This document shows, in pieces, positions 12,481 through 27,100 of a stretch of 64,000 nt of DNA. Under the pieces are notes generated by a model. The model did no database searches and was not told the DNA's origin. It saw only the letters and a list, made by a program, of their open reading frames with translations. The position numbers were made by a program, and so were the translations under genes. Every line of letters starts with the position of its first letter. Within the stretch, counting starts at the first letter, position 1. The DNA comes from Opisthorchis felineus (lineage: Eukaryota; Platyhelminthes; Trematoda; Opisthorchiida; Opisthorchiidae): positions 13,948 through 77,947 of the forward strand of contig SJOL01007474.1 in the NCBI GenBank assembly GCA_004794785.1, given 5' to 3'.

Positions 12481-13539
12481 CAGCTTACTCCCTACGTCTT
12501 TCTTACCCAAACTGAACGACCTCCCATCTATCGTTTCTGGCATCCATGTATTCACTGTCGGTGCCACCCCTGATTATTCCACGTCTTCGCTCCAATGCCG
12601 GGCTTCCCTTATAATTTGTGGCAACCGAAGCCAAGCCAACTGCCAGTTTTAGCGAACGGATTAACAACTATCTGATCAGTAACCGGTAACTGTACCCTCT
12701 ATGCTCTCCCCGATCTGGCTATGTCTGTCCCTGCAGCTTCTTACATTAGTCACCTATCAGGAAATTAGGTTCGATTTTCCTGATCAAATCCTCTTGATTT
12801 CTCATGACTCTGTATCTGCTCGTTCCGTACATAATTTCATGTCCTATCATCTTTTTTTGTCCTGTCTTTCTTTATGAAGGTCCCTCACATAAGCTTCAGA
12901 TGTGAGCGAAGGACGCAAGATTGGCGCTACTTTTCACTTATTCCGATTACAATGAACCCTCTCGTCCTTATTCGTCCCACCATCGGACACCAAAGTATTT
13001 AAAACCAACGCAGATTAGGTACACCGTTTATAGCTGTGTAACTGAGCCGGACTTATTGTAATAACGGTATTTTCCTCAGCTTAGTTCTCGGTCTGTACCT
13101 CCCAAGCTAGCGGTCCGTGAAAAACAACCACCAGAGGTGCACAACGTATATTAACGCCCAAAACGAGGTCAAAAACACTTGTTCAGCGCGCCGCATATAA
13201 AGTGTATACCGCGACAACACTCCGGAATTTCTGATGCCTGCATGCGCCATTGGCAACCGGCATTCGGCTAATACTGGGTCATGATTGGCTGTTGGGTCCA
13301 GGATTTCGACTAATTAGAGCTTGCCTTGATGTCGGACCGGCAAGCGGGCTGAAATTTTGGCCAATCTTGTGCGGGATAGGCTTCTCGGCCGTAGCAGCGC
13401 CTAAGTGCGAGCGGTATCGGTGTGGAATTTTACCTTACACTTATCCCCACAGTTTTCATAATCAGCTGTTAAAACCGCTTACGTGTCGTACACTGGTTAT
13501 ACCTCCCGCGGATTCGGTCGCCGATGATTTGGAGAGATA
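12481..13539. other. No recognisable gene (1.1 kb)
   Basis: Between two LINE remnants. One frame of 96 codons (13250-13540, plus) is open but has no motif. I see no repeat or RNA signal here. Confidence 0.4.
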
Positions 13540-15058
13540 GGGGTGGATAGCTACGTATTGGAGGCCGTAGGTGATATAATTACTGCCCGAATTCAGGAAT
13601 GTCAGTGGACTTTTCATTTGGGAAATCGGGAGGGTAAGCTATGCATGGAAGTCAACAGCTTCGATGCATGTGTGCGACTGGGCCGTGTCTGTCAGCGTCT
13701 TTACTCTTTGATGTGTCCACTCTCCAGTCCCCACCCAGGGAAACGGCAATGGCCAGCTCAGCTGAGTTTGCTGGTCATGGCCTTCATACTTCGCTGCCGA
13801 GTCGTTGCCTAGTTCATCTCCACCCTCTACCTGGTTATGCGAAACGGACTTTTCGGGTAATTCGGTCAACTGATACAAGAAACACGTGATCAAGCCAGCG
13901 TGGCCTACTGAGTGTGATCAGTTCAGCTGTCGTGGGCGAGTTATTTCTTGCAAAAGCCATTCGGCATATTTCAGCGTTACTTATCTGGTGTTCCAACCAA
14001 ACTCGGGCAACTCTCCGAAGACAAAGACTGTCAAGCGCTGAAATTTTTTTAACGTCCTCAACGCGCATTGGTCAGGTTTTTTTATACCTATATAGCAATA
14101 CAGAACGCACTACAGCACTATAAATTCCACCCTTGACGGATATTTTGATGTCACATCTGCGCTACAAGTGGCCGTCCCAATCCGCATAGGAATACCGTCT
14201 TCGGCTAGACCACCGGGGCTGATGCAGCTACCCAGGAAAACAAATTGGTCTACTGCTGTTGTAACTAACCACAATCCCCGCTCCAGTGCATCACCGTCGA
14301 AAAAAGACTCGCCAACAAGGAACACAACAGCTTCATTGTGCACAAGCGAGTACAAAAATTACAAGAGCATTGCGGTATTTAAAGCACACTTTTGACTTTG
14401 CATCCAGGCTGTCCGATCGGCGTTGGGTGATTCGTAGGTGTTACTTCTATGATATGTCCGAACACTTATCATCGTCGGCCGTTGCTGAACTGGTTGACTG
14501 CTTGAGCATCCACTCGGCAGCTGGCTTTTCTGGCCTAGATGCTTGACGGCTTCCTTACTGCAATTTTGGTGGAGTTTGACTGTCTCAGTTAGTTTCGGGC
14601 ATTCTGAAATTACTTCCAGGAATCTGGCCATACTGACAACTAGCCCAATAGGCTCATTCGCAAGCTTGAGGCTAGGGTTTCGAGCCCACCGAATCTACAC
14701 TCTACACTTTGCAGGTCTGAAGCGCATGCAAAACCGTGGGGCAGAAGTGTTTAGATTATTTAATATCGCTTGAGTTACGATAGCGTCAGATCAAAGAAGT
14801 ACTTGTGTCATCTCCGTACTCGATATATTTGAGGAAACGCTCTGGGAGCATTCCGACCCTATGGGCATTAGATGCTGGGACTGAGTCTTCCGTAAGCATA
14901 TCAATGACTAAGTTGAAGGGAAAATGTGAAAGAGGACAGCTTTGCGTGACACCACTTGATGTAATAAACTCAAACGAGAGCTTATCGTATACCGTAACTC
15001 ATCCATGTGAGTTGGGGTACAGCGCAGTTTTAATATACTGTGACCCGGCATGGGGCTG
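13540..15058 (-). mobile_element. LINE (RTE-like) copy split by a nested insertion
   Basis: Minus-strand pieces of the same subfamily as 50330-52730: the RT area at 15058-14640, then the reading TVSxEPIG near 14690-14640, an interruption at 14638-14257, then DQFVFLGSCISPGGLAEDGIP (14250-14190), RVEDVKKISALDSLCLRR (14065 on) and the C-terminal SKLSWPLPFPWVGTGEW. The nucleotide match to the 50.3 kb copy continues on both sides of the interruption. The upper border stops about 80 bp before the TTC27 ATG. Confidence 0.85.
14257..14638 (-). mobile_element. Solo-LTR-like element nested in a LINE
   Basis: A 382-bp segment with TG...CA ends interrupts the LINE at 13540-15058. Flanking pentamers are ACTGC (left) and ACTAG (right). 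The uninterrupted LINE at 50.9 kb has ACTAC, so each flank is one change from an ancestral 5-bp target duplication. Read on the minus strand it contains GTGCTTTAAATACCGC (TATA-like) and a shared right part ending GCACTGGAGCGGGG. The same repeat lies at 19155-19575 in the opposite orientation. There is no coding capacity. It could be a solo LTR or a small nonautonomous element with LTR-like ends. Confidence 0.7.
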
Positions 15059-15136
15059 ATCATGCTCGCTTTTCGTTTTTAGAAGACAAACTAGCCATTG
15101 GCCGTCCACACTTGATCTCCAGTTCGGATCAGCCGG

Positions 15137-18100
15137 ATGCAGCAAGAGCTTCTACCGAAGGTCTGGGCAATTTTGTCGGAGATCGATGTAACTAAAACCA
15201 GTGATGACCATCTCTGCGATTCTCTTTTGGAAAGGTAAGTGTCTTGTCTTCAGTTAACATGCACCTTTTAGGTCGATTTCCGCCCTAGCTTTTCTTGACG
15301 TTCTCCTTAATTACTTCATTCGCGCTAATTTTCTCGGCGGCCACTCTGACCAGGAGGACGTTGTCCCTAACCTCAAGCAACTTGATTCCGAAGCCCTAAT
15401 TTACCTCATATGTGAGGGCGAAACTCCGTTCAAAAAGACCAAGCATTTGGGCTTATTCTGGCTATGCAAACGTCTCTCACTTCGAATGTGTGAGGTGTCC
15501 CGGCACCTGGTAAGCTTTTTGATTGTACGGTGTAAACTGGTCGTTTGTGTTCCAGCTATTCCCATATTTACTCACAGCGCTGAAGTGTGTCTATCTGCAC
15601 CAGTACTTGCTTGGCCAAGAGCGGTCAGCACAACTGGACGCTGAATTTCAGCATTTGCTTGAGTTAGGTAGGTTTTACTTTCTTGTACCCTCAGTTTCTG
15701 GTTTCAGCGGAATCAGAAATAACTGCAGTTGACTCAATTCCCAGCGAAGACCTAACGATCTTCTATCTTCTTGCATCTTACCTCAGTGTTTTCTACTATC
15801 GTTACAACATGGCAGATGAGTATTCAACCAGATGTGCCAAGCATCTTCACTTGTCACTTCAGCTCAGCGGTAAGTGCAAGTTTATAGGTCTATCCACTTC
15901 CGTCTTCCTCTAGGCGGCCTTGCCAAGCGCACACGTTTTCAGAGTACCAACGTGTCACAGTTGTGGATCAAAGCTGATCGCTCCATGGAGTCGGATTATA
16001 CATTTCCAGATCATCCGCCTGCACTTCCAAAGGTAATTGGAATTTCAAACTTTCGCCACTGCTATTTGTGCTCAGTTGGTCTCACTTGATGACGATACAT
16101 TATTGAACGCGGTTGTCTTTTGCGAGGATGTGAAGAACCAATTCCGTGTGCTCACCTTGGAGGAGCAGAGCCTTGTGTTATTACTTTGGTAAGCGCCTTT
16201 AATTTTAACAATTTTCAATTTTTCAGGATGATCTAACCGATATCAGTCTTACCCATACTTGGGGTCACATTTAGTAATGTACTCGCCGCAAATTTTAACC
16301 CTTCAGAATCCTAATGCAGCGGTGTAAACTGCAGCGCGGTAACTACTGCAACTTGGTCACCGGAACTCAAGTGACAGTGCTACCATGGTTTCGTGAATCC
16401 TCAGTTGGTAACAGACCCGTACAAAATGCTATATTCTCGATGACGGCACTACAAAATGGTGAGCCGCAGTAAGGTTTCATCTGCAATGGGGAGCAATTGA
16501 ACCCTAACTGTGAATGCGGTTGAATGCCGTATGAAGTTGTTCTATGTCGCCAGTAACCGTAGGACCCTAGTGTTCAAAATCTTGTGATGTACACCAGAGC
16601 AAACTCCTACTTGTGCTGTGGACAACACGGCGTACGAGAAACCCTTAGAACCTTCATGAGAATGTTACCACGCAGTTGTTCTCGTGCTACGTTTCTTGAA
16701 GTGGTCTATACTCTCACAGGGGCATTTGGGCTTTCGCCTTTATGTGATCCTCCGTAACCAGCCCGCAATTCGCCGGATGATATTTCATCGCTTGTCTTGT
16801 AGAAGTTTAACGCCTAGTAACGATCAATTTGCTCCACTATGGAAGCTGGAGTCTCGTGTTGATGAACGACTATCCAATTCCAGTCAGTTTAGAATGTTGA
16901 AATAGGTTTCATTACCACTTGCTCCAAAACTCATACTTGTCACACATTCAGTCTCCTATCTTACGTGTTCCTTTATGATATCACCCCACCGTCAAGATAG
17001 AGGTTACATACGAATATAGCTTATACCCGCATAAGAGGTAGATGAATGGAATAAAAGACGTCTCACTATCACCTATGGGCCCCAACAACAAACTTCCACT
17101 GCTTTTGTCGCCATTTGTCGTCCGTCACCACGACTGACGTATCTGCGCTACATACACTTCTTCTTCCCAACCGTTTTTTAGCGATACTCCCAGTGCAGAG
17201 ACATTATTTTTTGCAGGGCATCGCTTCGACCGAAATGCGCTTAGGCACCAATCGAATGTTGTCTCTAAAACCCCAAGATGTCACAGCCTTCGATGCGAAC
17301 CAATTTCTTTATTTTCCCGAGTTACCCTACATAGTCCCCGTTCTTCCTATATGTTTAGACGTCTGTGCTGTCGTTCCAAACCAGCTAAGCATTGTGCCTT
17401 ACCTTTCTATCTAGGTGGACTGCATGTTATTTATTTACCAGTGGCAATGCATTTTTGGAATAAATGACCATTCACTTCACATTTGCGTAACGGATGCAGC
17501 CAGTTCCGAAATTGCAGTCATATTGTGAATCACTTCTCGGGAATCAGGGATAATGGCCCTCCTCCCCATATAACCAGGCTTCCAGTATTTTTATGTGATC
17601 CAGCACTTTCCTTCTTACACTTTTCCTCTCAGTGACCTGCATCGTTTGGCCTATCCAAACGACGAGATTACCAACGAACAACGTTTGGTGTATCTCAACA
17701 CAATTTTGCAACAGGCTTATCCGGATTCGAAAGGTGCAGCCGTAGCTCATGCATCCTTTTCCTGTTGGCCACTGGCAACGGAAGCCCTATTTCGTCGCAG
17801 CCTGCTAGAGCATACTTCAGTGCGAAGATCTGAACGCGCTCTGTCTCAGTTGGAAGTAAGTGAATAATGTCTTCAACTGCGCTTCCAGTACGGCCTTGTT
17901 CACACCTGATACTCAGCCATGTGGTTGCGAACTGCGTCTAACTTGTGATCACTCTGTGGATGTACTCGCATTTTTTGGGCTCATCGTCCACTTTTTCGCA
18001 ATTTCCCTTCCCTGTTGGGCATAGAGTTTTCTATTCAAACACTTCTGGTTTCTTGTCTGATTCTGCGTTTCTTTTGCATACTTTTCACAGGAATTGGTGA

Positions 18101-21100
18101 ACCAGTTCGATCGAACTGACCCACCTGTGGCGGACCGCGCTATTGAGCACTTCTTCTTGGCTCGTATGCCTTCCGTTTGGGTATTGCAAGTACGCCAAAC
18201 TGGTTATATGTCTTTTTTCTGTATGTGGAGTGCTTATTTCTTTCCTTCGCTGTTTTGCGTTTTTATGTGCCTAGGCATCACTGGGTGAATGTTTCTACTG
18301 AGACCAGTAAAACGGCATTGAACGGATACCCCTAAAGGTGGACGCTTTTATGAAGCTTCCGCATGGTACTTTAAGAACTCGAGCCACCGTTTTGCCTTTA
18401 TTCAACTGTACAGAATGATTGGTGATCTTGCTCTCTTTGGTTCAGGCCGAACAGGCTCGCTTGTTGAAGAAGATGGGTTGTTTCAAAAGTGCGTTGGACA
18501 TCTTTCTGCGCTGGAATCAGTGGTCCGATATTATTGACTGCTACACACATTTGAACAAACGAGAAAAAGTGAGCTTTCTATTTTTCCGATTGCTTTTCTA
18601 GTCCATTGTTCCATTGCTTTTGTCAGGCGGTAAGGCTACGCTGTTTCTGCTTACCGATACTCTTTCCATGTGACTTACCACGAGGCCTAGAAATTATGTG
18701 GTTGTTTGTCTGTTGGCGGAGATTGGCGATTACCTTACAGAACTCCCTCACCATTACCGTCAAAAATGTGTCCTCGCAACGACATCCTGATTAAAAACCA
18801 CCCATGCTTGATGCTTGGCTCATAAACTTCTGACCTCTGTTGATCTTCCCGGGTGACATCGCATGTTCGTTTTGGCTTGTTTATTAGCTGTATGTCCAAG
18901 GGATTAAACAGTGTTAACGTGCTATCCACTAAATGTTGCCAAACCTACGCGTACACGGTGTATGCTTTCTGTGAAGAACACTGACGTTTATTTTTTTCGA
19001 ATCAGGGTGCTTTTCTCCGGTTACCAAAACAGTTAGGTTCGGTATTTCGAGACATACCAGGCTTCATTAACAACCTCTAGTTATTCTGACAGGTAAAATT
19101 TAGTGTGAACAGTAAGCGTAGAAAACCTGTCTGGCGTGTTTATTTATTTCTGCCTTATATTAGTATCAGGAAGGTCAGATTCCTGAAAGCAACCACAGAA
19201 CGCCCGGAACCTACTGAGACCCTAAAACCCCACCAAAATAGGAATAAGGAAGCCGGCAATCATCCAGGCCAGTCAATCATTCAACCAATTTAGCAAAAGC
19301 CGATGAGTGTTCAGGCACGCCACAGATGCACGTCCGACTATGATAAGTGTTCAGGCATTTCATAAAAGCACGACTGATATTGATGGGTGTTTACTAAACG
19401 CCTATCAGACAGCCTGGATCATTGTCAAAAAGTGCCCTTTAAATAACGCGGGACCGTTGTAACTTTTGCACTCGCACACAGTCGCTTGTTGCGATAAAGC
19501 TCTTGTGTTCCTTGTCGGTGAGTTCTTTTTCTGGCACCAGGCACTGGAGCGGGGTCAGCAGAAGATATAATAATTAGTGTTTGCTCTATTTCTTGAAGTC
19601 TTCCGCTTGCAATGGAGATGCGATACTAACTCTGTGAGTTCGGGGTAAATCTCATGAGGATGTTCCTTAGTTTTAGTACTCACGATAATCCTTTGCCTCA
19701 TGTCCAACTCTGTCCGTGCTTTCAGGCTGAGGAAGTTATTCGTGAACAACTGGCGGCTGGTGATCAGTCTCCAGAGCTCTATTGTGCCCTCGGTGACGTA
19801 ACAGATAACCGCGAACACTACTTGACTGCCTGGGAGGTATCCGGTCACCGGTCTGCTCGTGCAATGCGAAGCCTAGCAGTTGTATATATGTATGTGGATA
19901 AGGTGAGACGGTCTTTGAGCACGGTTTATTCGCTCGTCGACTCAATGACACACAAGACCTCTATGATGCTTGGCGTTATTTCCGATTATATTGATGAATC
20001 AGCTGCGAAATTTCCCATGTGCCAGTTCTTGTTTGACCAAATTCAAAGATCCCTCGTCTGATATTATTAGAGCCAAATGCTTAAACAGCGTTCACTGTGA
20101 TAGTGTCGTGATCAAGGGTTGATATCCCCTTCTTGGCTAGTTTGCTATTAACTCCCTTCTCCGACAGGACGAGAATGAAATGAATACAGCATCAATTTTT
20201 ATGGTGCCTGTGATATCCAAAGTAGGAAAAACCGCATGCGAACTGAGATGTTCTTAACCGAATCTCAAACGGATCTCTCCTTCATACTATTCTTCAATCG
20301 TATGTCCCATGGTTCGGTTGAACGGATATGCCGTAAGTGTAATTATTTTTCCCGAAAGAGGACGAAACTGGCAATGAGCTGTCGAACATTTTATACTAAC
20401 CTTGTTAACGGCATCGTATCGAGGAAAAGTCAGTTTCAGCCGAGATTTCGTCTTGCAATTGAAGCCATCTGTTTGTAGTTCACAGAATAGGATAATAAGA
20501 CACAAAAACAGTTTACGAGGAGTGATATACCACAGGTAAACCACCAAAACACCTGCCTACTCCATTCATCTGCGTCCTTATCTGCTGTATGGTGTCAACT
20601 CAGAATGTCCATACTACTACATGATCATCCCAGTGGAGAATCTGACCCTTCTCACATGTTTTGTCTGTTTTACGTTCGAGTCTCACTGCATGAAAATTCG
20701 CGCACGGGCTTTTTCTTTTTGGTCTTCCTACCTAATTCCTGGCTTTGAGTTGCAAGAGACTGTTTGCAAACTACTGTATACCGATGAATTGATTAACACT
20801 TTGACGCTTAGCACCGCTGTTATTTGTAGAACAAGCTCTCCGCTCTGTCCAAATGTCACTAAGCTCATAATAGTTCAAGGGTTTAGGCGCGATCTCGTGA
20901 CCGAAACGGTGGTATGTCGTTCTTCTCTTCGATTAGCTACCCTGAGTGTATCGGAAATCGTGGTTTCTTCGTTGCCCACTGGAGAGGCACTGAGGAAGTG
21001 CGAACACCGATCGATCTTTTTTTCGAGGTCTTGAAGATTTCTCCTGTTTTTGTTTTTCTTTACAGGATTATGAGAAAGCTATGGAATGTTTTGAAAAGTC

Positions 21101-24100
21101 CCTGAGCATCAATAACCTTCAGGTTGGTATCTCAGTGAAATCCGTTACGTTGTCTGATCTGGTATATTGTATATTATCCTACTTTGTACGGTTTGTTTCG
21201 TTCTCACTAGCTCCCCACTACTTGTTAGTCATTCAAATTATTTTGTCGATCTATCACGGCATTTCCGCTGTTCTTGCCTTCTAGAATGCGTCAGTTGGTG
21301 CAATTTTTTTCATTTTAGTGCTTCCATGGTGTTGAGATATGAGTCTCGAATCTATCACCTCGTTTATCTTATGCTGGTTGATATTCTCAAATTCCGCGTA
21401 CAGAGACCGAGTGTGCCGAACTCCCTGGCCCTCAAGAAGATGTATGCGACATTTCCAAGGGCAATAATTTGTTTTACTGGGTATATCGTTACAGATCCCG
21501 AATAGAGTACATCGCGTTTGGGAGCGCTGTTGAAATTCTTCCAACTGTTTGCGTCAGTTTCGTCGATGACTTACAGATCTTCCGTCATACCTTCATTTTA
21601 CACACTTCTCACTTTCTTGCAATATGAGTAAACTGCTTACTACACAGATTTGGCCTCATGGTGTAACTTCTTACGTCGGTGTTTGTGAACCTTTATCAAT
21701 GAATGGTAGTCTGGCCAACCAACGCTAAATTTGTAGTTCAGTAGCAATCTGCAGCCCTGAAGTCCTTAATCTTCTTCATAGTTGAGCCTGACTTTTAACG
21801 AGTCAACTCAGGGTGGTGAGCGTCATACTTCCAGACCTGAAACGTTACATACCCTTAACAAACACAAGAAATAGACGAGTTCCAACGCCCTCACTGCTGA
21901 TAAGCTCTAATAAGGGCAAAACTCGATTCCAGTGCTTCCGCCGTTTGGTGTGGACTCACAATAATTGCTCCAGGACAGGAGGAAGACTGTTCATACGAGA
22001 GTGGAGTGAATGTGAATTCTACAAGTCCAGCAACCATCTATAACCAATCAACTTACAATAGTTTATCGACTGTTTTCGGAAACCAGGAGCCTAGACTTCG
22101 TCACCCTTTCGCCCAAGTTTTGAACGGACTGAGCGCAATGGTTAAGTCACCGCTTATTTGGCGGATAAGTTGTTTCCGGAACTACAAGAGTGTACTACTG
22201 TCCTCAGCACCGACTGGACAAGATACCGTCAATACCCTTCTCATTTTGACAATACTGCTCTCACTCTCTGTATTCGCCTAATATTCTCATTTGAAACACT
22301 CGCCAACATTCCTGAATTTTTAGAAAGCACGGACAGCTTTGTTGCCCGATTTGTTGGCTTCCACGGGTAGTAATCAAACTCACTACGATTTTCGCACATG
22401 CTTATCCCAAATGGGAAAGGAACAAGCGAGACTGTAACCAAGGTCTTTATTTCCACACATGGTCGGGTGTTAAATTTGTCAATCAATGTCAATCAAAACC
22501 AATTAGTGTTTGTAGCTCACGATAGGTTGGAAGTGACACCAATCTCGACATGCAAAACAGTTCTGGATGATAATGAGGTTAGGAAAGTCGCCCCAGTGTA
22601 TGCAGTGAAAGTGCAATAACATTCGTCAAATACTCTCATTTGCACACTATTTTGGAAGACTCAACTAAATCTAGCTGAGTCTCTCGTTTATGCTGGTCTT
22701 CAACTGAATGCGTTGCACATGTATCAGTGGTACGATGTTCGAGGTACCTGATGAGCCCCAAGAAAGGTGTAACCGGTCGTGGGTGTCGAAGAGTTTTCGT
22801 TAACCGTTTGATCAGTGTGTTACGTGCAGCAACACTTTTCATGCTTATATTTCGCATTTTTCATGCTCCTATTCATCAGGTTGCTCTCTGGTTCACCTAT
22901 GGGTGCTGTTGCCTCCAAGCTAGAAACTACCCAAAAGCCGAGACAGCATTCCGCAGGTGCGTTCAACTGGATCCAGAAGTAAGTATAGTATCTTCTTTGT
23001 TGTTTTTCACCGTCGATTTCACCTATCCACTAACCTTACTCACAAGTCTACTATTTTCGGTTGACCTACCCAAACAATTATCTGTCTTCTCCAAATGGGA
23101 CATTGTTCTATCTATCATCATCACATACACACCGGTAGCGAAATGTGGTGCGTGACTATCATAAAACCATACGGAAAGGATGCCTTAGTAACGAATTGAA
23201 AGAAATAGGAAGGGTTGGAACTTATTGGAAGACTCAAATGTCCTTATGGAAAATGATCAGGAGCAAGGCACTTTCACCTTGGAACACAATATCGGAGTTA
23301 GGCGCCATCACTGGGTTTGATCCGGCGTCCTTTGCGAACCACCAAACCAGAGCTAGACACACAACGATAGACAGCTTATCTAACCAGCTTGGCTTAATGG
23401 AGACGCTATGAACGCCATTGGGATCAGTTAAGTGCCATGCCTTGCATTTGTAAGGGGAACCATGTGGGTTCTAATCAAGAAAGTGTTTAAATCTCACAAC
23501 GCCTGGTTTGTTTGCGATCTCTTTCATTTCACTCGGCCATATCATGGCTTATCCTTCACGAATCTTTCCTCAGCAAGGCTTCGGAAACGTTGGTTAGACC
23601 TGCGTAGTGCATATTCGAGCACATTGGCCTGATGGGTTTTGTTTGTTGTACATGTGATCCCGCTTCTTTACCAAGTACTTGCCTGTGTGTCACTTCATTA
23701 CATACACGCTGCAACCATCTGACTGTTGCTATGCTACGACGGCATTCTAAGTTTCCATATCGGGGGCCAAGTTTCACAACTACTAATTAAGACTGCACGT
23801 ACAGTGATCTTGTATTCACACTCCTCCAGCTGCACCGAAATTCGTTTTTTTACTATTCTAAAGGTGATGCAAGTCGGGATGCATGCGTTCATTGACTTCA
23901 TCTGTCACAAAATAATCGCCGCTTATGGAGCTTACAAGATACGCAAACCGATCAACAGTCTCAAGTTTTTTAGCTTGAAATTTGAAAGCGGCACAAGAGT
24001 ATTGAAAACCCTTCAGGTTCGAAAAACGTGTCAAAACAAAGGAACACTTCCGACATTCTGCTTGTAGTAGATGTTGCGGGATGGCAGTCATCGGATAACG

Positions 24101-27100
24101 AAACGACTGCACAATTCAAGCCCACTAGTCTCTCCAGTCGCTATTTTGATTCCTAAATTTCCTATCACTTGGAATGTGCCTTCTATGGCTGTATCAACGG
24201 GAAATTTGAGAGAAAAGGGCGCTAGAGGTCAGCCCCGTTGAATGGGCTGGAAAATTTTCGGAAACTTCATGGAAACCTCTGACGTAACCCGAAGTGTTGG
24301 AATAAGGCACACGAAGTGTATTCACAAAATTCAAGGAAGTCTCTCCACGTTCCGAAATGCTCAAAAGTGTTCCTCTGTTCACGGAGTAGGTCCCTTAGAA
24401 GTTAATGAAAACAGCGACCGTTTGTTTGCGGTGTAGATGGCGCTACACAAACGGTAAAGATGAGAAATCCATGGTAGTATTCTCGAAGATGCGTTTCACA
24501 GGCCTGAGTTAGGCATCCAAATATAGGGGGACCTAGTGGCTGCATTGTAACAGATGTGTGCTCTACCTCTATGGTTGGTAGATTCGCCCCGGTAAATTTC
24601 TTCATCAAAAATACGATGACGAATTGGACCCAGTCCTCTGGGACTTGTTCTTGTTTCCAAGTAACTTCAACAATTTAGTCAAAGCGGAACACCGTGACTC
24701 ACCACGGTTTTTGAATAATGCTGGTTGAGGTTCATCTGGCTCAGAAGCCCGGTGGCGTTTCAATGCACAAAGGCAATTAATACCTTATAAACTGAGGGAA
24801 GATCAAAACTAGCAGATTCTGAGTCGATTTCACTGGATCCAGTGAAAGACAGTGACGGAGGCCCAACTAACTTGTTGTTAGGGATATTCTACCCAGCAAT
24901 CTCAACGCGATCTCACCAACAGACGTCGACTTGGGTCCCGTTTTACGGAAGCTAAAACAGCCTCTGCGAATTCCCAGCTGCACTAGCCCCTTTCATCTCC
25001 TAAACTTTCTGGTTTCGCCACGCATTCCCATCCATACAGCCTTTTTTGAGGTGACGTCTAACTGATCGTCTGTATAATTTCAGAATTTTGAAGCTTGGAA
25101 TAATTGTGCAAGTGCCGCTGTTCTGAGAGGAAAAAAGTGAGTAGCGCTTTAATCGCATCCGTCTTAGCCATACCTATTTGTGTTTAGTGGACCATCAGTC
25201 GGTTTGTTCTCTTGTTCGTTAGTAGTTGCAGCTCGTTACATTGTCTCTCAAACATAGCCACCTCCCTCGAATTACTTCAACTGTTTCCTACTTCAGGCAT
25301 TCTTTGACACGGGTTTCTAGAGACCAATTCCTGTAAATTATCCAAGTTTCATGGGGTAGGTAAAGTGCGATCTCCAGTCCGCTCGTTCACACATGTCTTA
25401 CCGCTTCGACTTGTCATCGCCAGGTTATTTGTTCGAGTGCTGGACACCAGATTTAATACTAGCCAACGTCCAACCGTTGTGGTCACTTGGGTGCACAAGT
25501 TTGGAAAAGATTCCGACACAACCGATTGTCTCCTTATCCGCTTCTGATCCAATCATCTTAACTGTGATTTTCTGAGACCACCGGATTATCTGCTCAAACC
25601 CGATTTATAAGTTTCGTATTTTGTACTGGAGCAAGCTACTCACGGCTATTTTCTGTCTTTTTGTATAGGGACGTCGCGTTGCAGCTGCTAAAGGAGGCTT
25701 GCAAACACAACTTTGAGAATTGGCGCATTTGGGAGAACATTTCCATCGTAAGTTGTACCGGCAACTTGTTGTTCTTCCCATACTGGCTGCAAAACGGCTA
25801 ATCCTCGTCTTCTGATGAAGACTGGCCCGTAGAGTTAGGGCAGAATTGAATGAAATTTATCGTCTTCTCTTGGACCCCTCAGTCTAGTGGAGTCCCGCTT
25901 ACGACCTGGGCGAGCTAGCAGTAATGAACAGTTATGAGACTAAGTAATCGATATTGGTTTTGAGGTACAGTGACTCGGAAATGCCATCGAAATCTGGAGG
26001 GGACAGGAACTGGTCCCATACTCGAGTTTCCTCGTGCTCATTATTCACGTTTTTGTGCCAGATTGAGGTAAATTGTAGATCTGATTTCCAATAGGATCAT
26101 TCCCATGTTTACATTGCTGCTCCGTGCTCAGCATATAGTGTATCCGTTTCCTGTAGCGGTCGTTTACTTTTTAGCTCGTGCCAAGTGGTCCTAAATTTGT
26201 TTTGTTGCTAACACTCTCCAGGCTTTCATATGATATCGTTGCTAGGTGGACCGCTTTCATCGGTTTCAGAAGTTTATTTTTCATATATTTCACCACAGAT
26301 CAGCGCTGACGTTGGCGCGTTCGGAGACACAATCCAGGCGTGTCATCGGTTGCTAGACCTACGAGAGAAATATTCTGATGCTGAAATCCTTGGTGTCCTC
26401 TCCAAAGCCGTTGTCGAAGATGTCCCCAGCACCAGCGGGACCTCCGCTGGATCACTCCGCTCGAAAGTCCTTGAATTGTTCGGTCGAGTCACTTCAGTGG
26501 TAAGTCATCTCACTGACCTCGAAATTCTTCAGCTAATGTTGCATATTGTCATATATCCCCTCTTTTCTGTATCGAAACCCTACAGTGTGGGTTATAATAT
26601 CCGTATGCTTTCTACCCTAGACCTCAACCAATGCGGAGATATGGAAGGAGTACGCAATCCTGTTGCTTGGAGAAAAGCCATCGCCAAAGACTACCACTTT
26701 CCAAAAGGTACGAGGGTTCTTTCAACCGTCAACCCATTGTTTGAATGAAGAATGTTGGAAAAGCACTCACCATATTCCTCTGTATTTCGTCCATATCCTA
26801 TCATTCACTTTTCCGTTGGTACGGTTAAACTGTTTACTTTTCATTATAATTCTTTATATGACAGGCCGTGAAGAACCTCCAAACTGCCCACCGGTGCCGT
26901 GTACAACCGAAAGAAGGGAGTTGGCAGCAGTCGCCGGATAAGCGCTTCGAAGTTGTTCAAGGACTACAGCTATGGGCCAAGACGTTGTTCGAAGCCGATT
27001 CCATCACCGCGAACGGAGATGGACCCTCAGATTTCTCAACAGATTTAGACCACATTAGTCAAAGTACTTTTATCAAGTCCAGTTTCGCCTCTCTCCGTCT

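Noticed and set aside
20621..21034. 137-codon frame inside a TTC27 intron
   Set aside because: It lies between two well supported exons in another frame and has no motif.
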